Below the pieces are notes generated by a model. It was not told where the DNA came from and searched no databases. It worked only from the letters and a program-made list of their open reading frames with translations. Of a stretch of 64,000 nucleotides of DNA, positions 57,822 to 64,000 are shown one piece after another (position 1 is the first letter of the stretch; every line of letters starts with the position of its first letter). Position numbers and translations under genes: made by a program. The DNA is from Bradysia coprophila. Taxonomy: Eukaryota; Arthropoda; Insecta; Diptera; Sciaridae. The stretch lies in NCBI RefSeq assembly GCF_014529535.1, contig NW_023503584.1, forward strand, positions 2,874,415 through 2,938,414. Reading direction: 5' to 3'.

Positions 57822-58343
57822 TTATGCTTCTGGAGCTGGCGATGCTGAGTCTGGAGCTGGTGATGCTGAGTCTGGAGCAGGAGATGCTGAGTCTGGAGCA
57901 GGAGATGCTGAGTCTGGAGCAGGAGATGCTGAGTCTGAAGCAGGAGATGCTGAGTCTGGAGCAGGCGATGCTGAGTCTGGAGCAGGTGATGCTGAGTCTG
58001 GAGCAGGTGATGCTGAGTCTGGAGCAGGTGATGCTGAGTCTGGAGCAGGTGAGGATGAGTCTGGAGCAGGTGAGGATGAGTCTGGAGCAGGTGAGGATGA
58101 GTCTGAAGCAGCTGATGAATCTTCATCCTTCTCTAACAATGGACTCAAAAGCTTCAAGAGTTTTTTCCACAAGCCTTTGCACTCATTATGTCCCTTGCTT
58201 TCATCCTCCGAAGAGTTCGGAGCAGTTTCCGAATCGGTTGTTTCAGATGCTGGAGCTGGTGAGCTTGGAATTTTGTGAGCACTCGCGCCTATCACTTGGT
58301 TTAAAGCACAAATGCACAAAATTAAAGCAACGAAACTTTTCAT
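57822..58343 (-). CDS. Secreted SASPAPD-heptad protein, copy 3 (173 aa)
   Basis: Single exon with signal peptide (1-22), linker, amphipathic helix (CKGLWKKLLKLLSPLLE) and 13 heptads ending EA. The first three heptads are the DSSSPAP form, and one later unit is DSASPAS. Its non-repeat part is the same as copy 2's at nearly every residue, although the two genes lie on opposite arms of the palindrome. TATA box at 58423-58429; poly(A) signal at 57799-57804 (minus strand). Its 3' flank runs into the broken duplicate at 57236-57650, mirroring the copy 2 / intact-gene arrangement. Function as for copy 1: secreted, role unknown. Confidence 0.87.
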   Translation of the reverse strand: MKSFVALILCICALNQVIGASAHKIPSSPAPASETTDSETAPNSSEDESKGHNECKGLWKKLLKLLSPLLEKDEDSSAASDSSSPAPDSSSPAPDSSSPAPDSASPAPDSASPAPDSASPAPDSASPAPDSASPASDSASPAPDSASPAPDSASPAPDSASPAPDSASPAPEA

Positions 58344-58422
58344 TTTAGTTGAATGTTTTTGAAATGTGTTTTCGATTGTAAATCACAAAGTGGATTATGA
58401 TCAATTCGAAAATCTTCGTCGC

Positions 58423-58429
58423 TTTTATA
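58423..58429 (-). promoter_or_regulatory. TATA box of copy 3
   Basis: TATAAAA (minus strand), 80 bases before the ATG, in the conserved promoter block. Confidence 0.85.
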
Positions 58430-59864
58430 GCGGAACAGCCAGACACGAAAAGCAGACAGATCAATGAAAATTAGCAATTGAAATATTTTCGACCTTGTTT
58501 GGTTTTCTAAATAAATATTTTCGTACTTTGAGGAGATGGAAATTTTCAAATTTAAAAAATCTAATAACAACGTACTTCCACTATGTCTGGCATATCGAAC
58601 ATATACCTATAGTTGCTGGATAACAAAAATTTTCAAAAAACAATTCACAGTCCTGATGTTAAGCTGTGACATTTATCTACCTTTGTAAAATAAACTCATA
58701 TCAAATCCGCTGTGATTGTATTTTCCATCTTTAAGGGCAACAAGCTTATTTCGTCAACCCTTTTTGTGGTATACCAGGTGTGTGTATGAGTCCACTGGTG
58801 GATCCTTCTTTTCATGGTGGAGTTAATTGTCGTAGGATTACCGCAGTCTTGTATGTGCATCAAGAAGATTGGTACTTTGTCGAGGAAATAATTCTTTAGC
58901 CAACTCTTTACAGACAAAAGTGCTTTCAATCAATGACAAATGCATTTTGTGCAAACTGCTTTATAATATAACAAAAAAGTGACTTCTCTACTTAATACTG
59001 CGTTGCTGCATGCAAAAGAATTCGTTTTGATATTCATGTAATTAAATTGTAAAATATTAAAGAGTTCAAAAACGTCATTAACTGGAGTTCAATCCATTAA
59101 GCCCCATGATTTACTCGGTCAAATAAAAAAAGAATTTAAGTGTATTTGCGCTACCCCAGATTTCGTAGAATAAATGACTAAAATGTTCCATTCATTTTCT
59201 GCTTTCGTAATAGTATAATAATGCATGAATTCGTAAAAATTCACTACGCACATGAAAAGTCTGTGTTGACTTCATAACTTCTCAAAACTATGACGTAATC
59301 GCTATTTCTAGCCAAACATATTATTTCTGTTTCCTCAATTTAGTTTCTAAAAAAATGTAAAACAGACGGCTGCCGAAAAAGATGGATTCAAAATATTTGA
59401 TCGAATCTTATTTCTCGAGTTAGATTTCAAAATATTGATTCAGTTGCTGCTTCATTAGACATATTAGTCATTCAAATTAATCCGGAATCAAATACTTGTA
59501 ACAGCAATTGTTTGTGGTTGGTCTGTAAAATGACTAAACTCTTAGACAATGAAAAAAGAAAATTCAAGAAGCTTAAAAAAAACTACGACGGTAACCTCTT
59601 CTTGGAATCTAATTTCACCTTTAAACTGTTAAACCTCTACCTTTTAAAAAATTTAATAGTGCCAGCTTCAATGGCTGTCACCTCTCCTATTAAGTTTAAA
59701 TTTAGACCACAACCATGGTCAGCATGTATTCGACTGTCTATTTTGACCAGTTGGTGATTCTGATCCTAAAAGTCACGTTTTCATGTGAAGTTTGTTGATC
59801 CGAGGCAAAGCCGAGTTTTACTCGACTCGACTTTTATACTTTTTATCCCTTGTTATGTAAATAA
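58430..59864. other. Head-to-head intergenic region between copies 3 and 4, left part
   Basis: Inverted counterpart of about 53830-55247. It repeats the promoter block, the AAGATGGAAAATACAATCAC block, the lysine-rich frame (59520-59700) and the CGAGGCAAAGCCGAG palindrome (59800-59815). It ends at the LINE insertion point. Confidence 0.75.
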
Positions 59865-60496
59865 GAAAGTGGCAAAGAAAGTTGGAGTGATGGCAAGATT
59901 GGCTAGGAATTTGACCATAGGTGCAAGAATATGCATTTACAAATCTGTAATTGCACCTCACTTCGACTATTGTGCATCGATTCTTTATCTGAGCAACGAG
60001 TCATCATTCGATCGTATGCAGAAACTACAGAACAGAGCAATGCGGGCGATACTCCGCTGCAAGAAACTAACACCGATTGCGAGTATATTGGAGGCACTGG
60101 ACTTGTTAAGCGTCAGGCAAAGGGTTCACGAAACAACGATGAAATTCATACGCAAACTTAAAAATGGTCAGCTACCGCGATATCTCAGCGAAATGGTGAC
60201 GTACAACCGCGATATTCACAATTATCCTACAAGGTCAAGGAACGACTTCAGGGTGGAATGCAAGAGGAGTGTAAAACGTTGGAATTCAGTATTCAATAGG
60301 GGATTGATACAATACAATGCGTTACCGGGTGATGTAAAAAACACAAAGTGTGAACGGACGTTTAAGGATAAGTTGAGACAATTTGTGAAAGACAATTTTT
60401 GATTATTGATGTAATGTCTCAATGTTAGTGTATTTATGTAAAAATTGTGATTTTTAATAGCTTTTGCTAAATAAATGTCGATTATTATTATTATTA
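59865..60496 (+). mobile_element. 5'-truncated LINE fragment, 632 bp, with (ATT)n tail
   Basis: The frame (VAKKVGVMARLARNL, then KSVIAPHFDYCASILYL, RMQKLQNRAMRAILRCKKL, YPTRSRNDF and YNALPGDVKN) is the C-terminal region that follows the reverse transcriptase domain in many non-LTR polyproteins. It ends at a stop at 60400-60402, then a short 3' UTR and an ATTATTATTATT tail. The opposite arm keeps the empty site: AAATAA joins CTATTGAACTCC directly (near 53825). The insertion is therefore younger than the inverted duplication. It carries no palm or endonuclease and cannot move itself. The target duplication is short or absent. Confidence 0.88.
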
Positions 60497-61186
60497 CTAT
60501 TGAACTCCAGTTAACAGTAAAATACGTTAATGATGTTTTTCAGCTAGAAAATAATTTACGATCTTTACAAACAGTTCAATTATATCTGCATATCTTCTGT
60601 ATGCACTAATGCATTAATAAGTAGAGAAGTCACTTTTCTGTATGAGCAGTTTGCACAAAATGCATTTTTCATTGATTGAAAGTAACTTTGCATGTAAAGA
60701 ATTGGCTAGAGAATTATTTCTTCCACTAGCTAAACAAAGTACCAATCTTCTTGATGCACATAAACGACTGCGGTAATGCTAAAACAATGAATTCCATCAT
60801 GAAAAGAAGGATCCACCAGTGGACTCATACACACACGATATACCACAAAAAGGGTTGACAAAATAAGCTTTTTGCCCTTAAAGATGGAAAATATAATCAC
60901 AGCGGATTTGACATGAGTTGATTTTACAAAGGCAGATATTTGTCATAGCTTAACATCAGTTTAACTGTAAATTGTTTTTGATTTTTTTTTGTTATCCAGC
61001 AATTATAGATACATAGTCGAAATGCCAGACATAGTGGAAGTACTTTGTTGTTAGATCTTTTAAAATTTGAAAATTTCCATCTCCTCAAAGTACGAAAATA
61101 TTTATTTAGAAAACCAAGCAAGGTCGAAAATATTTCAATTGCTAATTTTCATTGATCTGTCTGCTTTTCGTGTCTGGCTGTTCCGC
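60497..61186. other. Upstream region of copy 4
   Basis: Inverted counterpart of about 53135-53825 upstream of copy 1, with the same AGTAAAATACGTT, TCCATCATGAAAAGAAGG and AAGATGGAAAATA blocks. No separate gene. Confidence 0.8.
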
Positions 61187-61193
61187 TATAAAA
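61187..61193 (+). promoter_or_regulatory. TATA box of copy 4
   Basis: TATAAAA, again 80 bases before the ATG. Confidence 0.85.
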
Positions 61194-61272
61194 GCGACGA
61201 AGATTTTCGAATTGATCATAATCCACTTTGTGATTTACAATCGAAAACACATTTCAAAAACATTCAACTAAA

Positions 61273-61794
61273 ATGAAAAGTTTCGTTGCTTTAATTTTGT
61301 GCATTTGTGCTTTAAACCAAGTGATAGGCGCGAGTGCTCACAAAATTCCAAGCTCACCAGCTCCAGCATCTGAAACAGCCGATTCGGAAACTGCTCCGAA
61401 CTCTTCGGAGGATGAAGGCAAAGGACATAATGGCTGTAAAGTGTTGTGGAAAAAACTCTTGGAGCTTTTGAGTCCACTGTTAGGCAATGATGAAGATTCA
61501 TCAGCTACTCCAGACACAGCATCTCCAGCTCCAGACTCAGCATCGCCAGCTCCAGACTCAGCATCGCCAGCTCCAGACACAGCATCTTCAGCTCCAGACT
61601 CAGCATCACCAGCTCCAGACTCAGCATCGCCAGCTCCAGACTCAGCATCGCCAGCTCCAGACTCAGCATCGCCAGCTCCAGACTCAGCATCGCCAGCTCC
61701 AGACTCAGCATCGCCAGCTACAGACTCAGCATCCCCTGCTCCAGACTCAGCATCCCCTGCTCCAGACTCAGCATCCCCTGCTCCAGAAGCCTAA
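61273..61794 (+). CDS. Secreted SASPAPD-heptad protein, copy 4 (173 aa)
   Basis: Same architecture: signal peptide (1-22), linker, helix (CKVLWKKLLELLSPLLG), 13 heptads and EA. Heptad variants are two DTASxAP units and one DSASPAT. It pairs with copy 1 in the non-repeat part and in the 3' UTR, where both repeat CTCCAGAAGC around the stop codon. The proximal poly(A) signal used by the other copies is changed to AATGAA (61848-61853), and the next AATAAA is at 61903-61908, so its transcript probably has a longer 3' end. The helix has Glu where copies 2 and 3 have Lys, giving a more neutral face. Confidence 0.87.
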   Translation: MKSFVALILCICALNQVIGASAHKIPSSPAPASETADSETAPNSSEDEGKGHNGCKVLWKKLLELLSPLLGNDEDSSATPDTASPAPDSASPAPDSASPAPDTASSAPDSASPAPDSASPAPDSASPAPDSASPAPDSASPAPDSASPATDSASPAPDSASPAPDSASPAPEA

Positions 61795-61994
61795 AATACC
61801 ACGCTCCAGAAGCACAAATTTAATTTATTCGAAAATCGACATGGAAAAATGAAGTTATTGCTACCAATATATGTATACTTCGAAAGTCTTTCAATTAACG
61901 CAAATAAATCTTTATCTGAAAAAGTAAAACTATTAAAACACGCAAAAATGTGTTAATTTTAAAGGAAAGATTTGTTTGTGGGTGATAATGTGGG

Positions 61995-62060
61995 TCCCAT
62001 TTGGAATTGTATGTGACCAGCTGGTGCAAAATAACGTATGCACACCAGTTCGGTTTAGCG
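61995..62060. repeat. Inverted boundary repeat F, right copy
   Basis: TCCCATTTGGAATTGTATG, then TGGTGCAAAATAACGTATGC and CACACCAGTTCGGTTTAGCG. It mirrors 57180-57235, so the right arm of the palindrome is bracketed by inverted repeats of about 55 bp. Confidence 0.9.
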
Positions 62061-62221
62061 ATTGTATGATAAATAGAGATGGATCGGATCTAAATTTTAA
62101 AACCAGATAACCCAAAATGTTTAACATTTAATTCGGGTTTGGTTCGGGTAGTGTTTTCACAATTCCCAGCGTCGCATATTTACCAAGTCTGTGTCATCAC
62201 CGACGACCATTGTCGACTATT

Positions 62222-62415
62222 AATAGTTGGATGCTGCGAAAGTAATTCATTACATGAGGTATCAATTTTGTGATAAAAGCTAACTCACAAGTTTGTTTTT
62301 GAGCAACAACCGGTAACTGTCTTTTCGACAAGTGTTATATCCGAGCCAAAGGAAAGTTGCTCAAAAACACATGAGTGAGTTTGCGAGTATTGTTTCCGTT
62401 GTAATGAAGTACGCA
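62222..62415. mobile_element. MITE-like element, sibling of 34320-34485
   Basis: It starts TTGGATGCTGCGAAAGTAAT and ends GTAATGAAGTACGCAGTAG. The interior has inverted AACTCACAAGTTTG / CACATGAGTGAGTT arms and GTTTTTGAGCAAC / GTTGCTCAAAAAC arms. Non-coding. Confidence 0.7.
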
Positions 62416-62899
62416 GTAGTTTGATAAAATTCTAGTCGAGTTTCGGTTTCATCAGTTATTGGGTTATCGGAAAATCTTAAACAGGCTCATCTGTAATGGC
62501 AAAGATCAACTCATACACACTTCTTATCCGTGAAATAAAATTCTTAAAACAGGAGGCATCTTACCATTATTTTGACTGTCTGCATACTCTTCTGTAAATT
62601 CAACTATGCGAAGAGTACATTAAGTCTGGTCAGATATAGTGAGAGAGTCTATTGAGCTGCGTCGTGATTGGGAGTACCAGTCCACCAAATTGTGTCCATT
62701 GAAAAGAAATTTATAATTTCAATCACAACAATTTTTATTTGAGAATCAACAGAAGATAAACTAAAAATTTCAAAATAACACAAAAGCGAACAAAAAAATT
62801 AATTTTCTAATTTATAAATCCATCTTTGATAAGAATTTTCTCTTTTAAATCACATTTATTTCTCGTGTTCCGTTCAATTCGGTTGCAATTTCCCCGATT
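62416..62899. other. 3' flank of the KEN-box gene
   Basis: AT-rich. A poly(A) signal on the minus strand (AATAAA) lies at 62855-62860, about 40 bases after the stop codon of the gene to the right. Confidence 0.6.
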
Positions 62900-63622
62900 T
62901 TAAAATACTCTCGATTTCTTCCGCTTCAAATTGGTGTCGGATTTGAGCATTTTCTTCTTCTTCAGCCGCAAATTGTCTTTGCTCAGAGTTTTCTTTCCGC
63001 GTCTCAACGATTTGAGCAGATTGTCGTTGGAAAATTTCGATCGTCTTACAACACCCGACGACGTTTTCTTGACATTCAACGAACTGCTCGACGACGTAGA
63101 TGACATGCCAGCAAAATTGCCAGTTTTCTTCGGTTTCTGGATGCCAACCGGCACCAATATAGCACTAGCGCTAGTCGTAGGAATACGCGATGTCAGTATG
63201 TGCGACGAGCAACACGGACTGTTCAGATCTGGATCGAGATCTTTGGTCGTTTGCTTCGTGATATCGCCCAGCATCGATGACTCGACAGCATAAAACAGTG
63301 GCAAATCAACGGCATCAATAGCGGATTCGATACTCTCGTCAATTTCCTTACACTTTTTCGGTACGTCGATGGTGGATGATGACGATTCAATGGGTGCAAC
63401 TGATGATAAGACTTTCGGTCGCTTTGTTGGCACCGATGCTGATGTTAATACATCGCAAAGTACTTTACCCTTTTTGCGATTGGTGCCTTCCTTTTTGCCG
63501 TACGTTGTGGTCACTTGCTGCTTGTTCACAGAGACTTTGACTTTGTTCTCTTTGGAGATTTCCAATGGCATTGACGAGCACATAGAGGGATTTTTCATGC
63601 GTTTTGTTTTTGTCGTTAAAGC
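62900..63622 (-). CDS. Terminal exon of a basic, Ser-rich protein with a KEN box (partial)
   Basis: An open frame of 232 codons from ATG at 63598. The frame is also open back to a splice-acceptor-like CACTTAACAG ending at 63623, adding ALTTKTKR, so this is probably the last exon of a gene continuing to the right. Motifs visible: KEN at residues 16-18 (SKENKV), an APC/C-type degron; KKGKVLCDVL; Ser runs (SSTSSSSSLNVKK); and a strongly basic C-terminus (RRGKKTLSKDNLRLKKKK ... LKRKKSRVF) resembling a nuclear localisation or DNA-binding tail. Composition suggests a disordered nuclear, possibly cell-cycle-regulated protein. KEN triplets occur by chance, so that is an inference. I do not recognise the family. 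No upstream exon could be matched in the remaining 377 bases. Confidence 0.6.
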   Translation of the reverse strand, partial: ALTTKTKRMKNPSMCSSMPLEISKENKVKVSVNKQQVTTTYGKKEGTNRKKGKVLCDVLTSASVPTKRPKVLSSVAPIESSSSTIDVPKKCKEIDESIESAIDAVDLPLFYAVESSMLGDITKQTTKDLDPDLNSPCCSSHILTSRIPTTSASAILVPVGIQKPKKTGNFAGMSSTSSSSSLNVKKTSSGVVRRSKFSNDNLLKSLRRGKKTLSKDNLRLKKKKMLKSDTNLKRKKSRVF

Positions 63623-64000
63623 CTGTTAAGTGATGATAAATGGTTGAGAAAATAACAACAGATGACACAACTAATGCTAAAAATGCTGGGACGGACATAG
63701 AGATTGGAATTTCACCAGGGGGAAGGCAATTAATTTGTGTTAAAACGAAAAATTTATAACGAAAAACGTGGAACAGGAGGACAACAATTTCGTGCATTGA
63801 ATTTACAATGAAACTTTCTTTCGCTTTACTATTCGCGTGATTAGGTACCGACGTTTACCAATTTTTAGCTGAAAAATGCCGGTAATTAGAACATTTTCCA
63901 TTACAAAAGTACTACGACACAAATCATTTCTTATGAAATTTCATGAATGTGGTGTAAAATGATGACTTGGAACTCAGTGGACCTCGCGATTTCCGAGGAC
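63623..64000. other. Probable intron or 5' region of the KEN-box gene
   Basis: No in-phase upstream exon with a good donor could be identified before the window ends. Confidence 0.4.

Larger units (their letters stand above)
51916..62060. repeat. Nested palindrome (two rounds of inverted duplication)
   Basis: Left arm: copy 1 (-), copy 2 (+), 229-aa gene (-). Right arm: broken duplicate (+), copy 3 (-), copy 4 (+). Each element in one arm has an inverted partner in the other: 52.4-53.8 kb with 60.5-61.9 kb; 53.83-55.33 kb with 58.34-59.86 kb; and 55.3-56.71 kb with 57.24-58.34 kb. Each arm is itself an imperfect palindrome around the space between its two secreted-protein genes. Differences between the arms include the LINE insertion, the exon 2 deletion, heptad number and a ~170-bp segment (about 52230-52410) missing from the right arm. 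Confidence 0.92.

Overview
The window is nuclear DNA from an AT-rich arthropod genome, most likely a lower (nematoceran) fly such as a fungus gnat. That assignment is inferred from short introns (roughly 58-420 nt), GT-AG splice sites, an insect-type Swim/TINAG-like gene, and a high density of small foldback transposons. No bacterial-style genes, operons or CRISPR arrays are present.

Positions 1 to about 39,000 form a gene desert. I found no credible exon there. It holds mobile DNA: three copies of a terminal-inverted-repeat (TIR) element that carries a microsatellite and an internal array of ~145-bp tandem units (5767-6673, 6674-8614, 26283-28165); a four-member TA-flanked MITE family; a hAT-type MITE with a perfect 8-bp target duplication (24578-24877); one foldback inserted inside another (37601-38210); and many smaller hairpins.

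From 39 kb rightwards is the gene-bearing part. It contains a six-exon Swim/TINAG-like secreted pseudo-cathepsin in which the catalytic Cys is Ser (39105-41259). It also holds a 5'-truncated, frameshifted LINE (42303-43600), an unrecognised acidic-tailed protein (45090-45668), a four-exon RNase H1-like protein that has lost three of its four catalytic carboxylates (48636-49778), and a four-exon four-transmembrane protein (50735-51454). At the right edge is the last exon of a basic, serine-rich protein with a KEN box (62900-63622).

The most striking region is about 51.9-62.1 kb. Four copies of a small secreted-protein gene (signal peptide, one amphipathic helix, then 13-17 heptads of S-A-S-P-A-P-D) lie in alternating orientation (-,+,-,+). 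They are arranged as nested palindromes: each head-to-head pair is an inverted duplication, and the two pairs are themselves arms of a larger inverted duplication centred near 57 kb. All four have a TATA box with exactly the same spacing to the ATG. The big duplication also copied part of a neighbouring two-exon gene, leaving an intact gene on one side of the axis and a broken copy on the other. A LINE fragment later landed in one arm only, and the other arm preserves the empty site. A short inverted repeat bounds the right arm. I do not recognise the protein family. A secreted mucin-like, silk, glue or salivary role is plausible but inferred.
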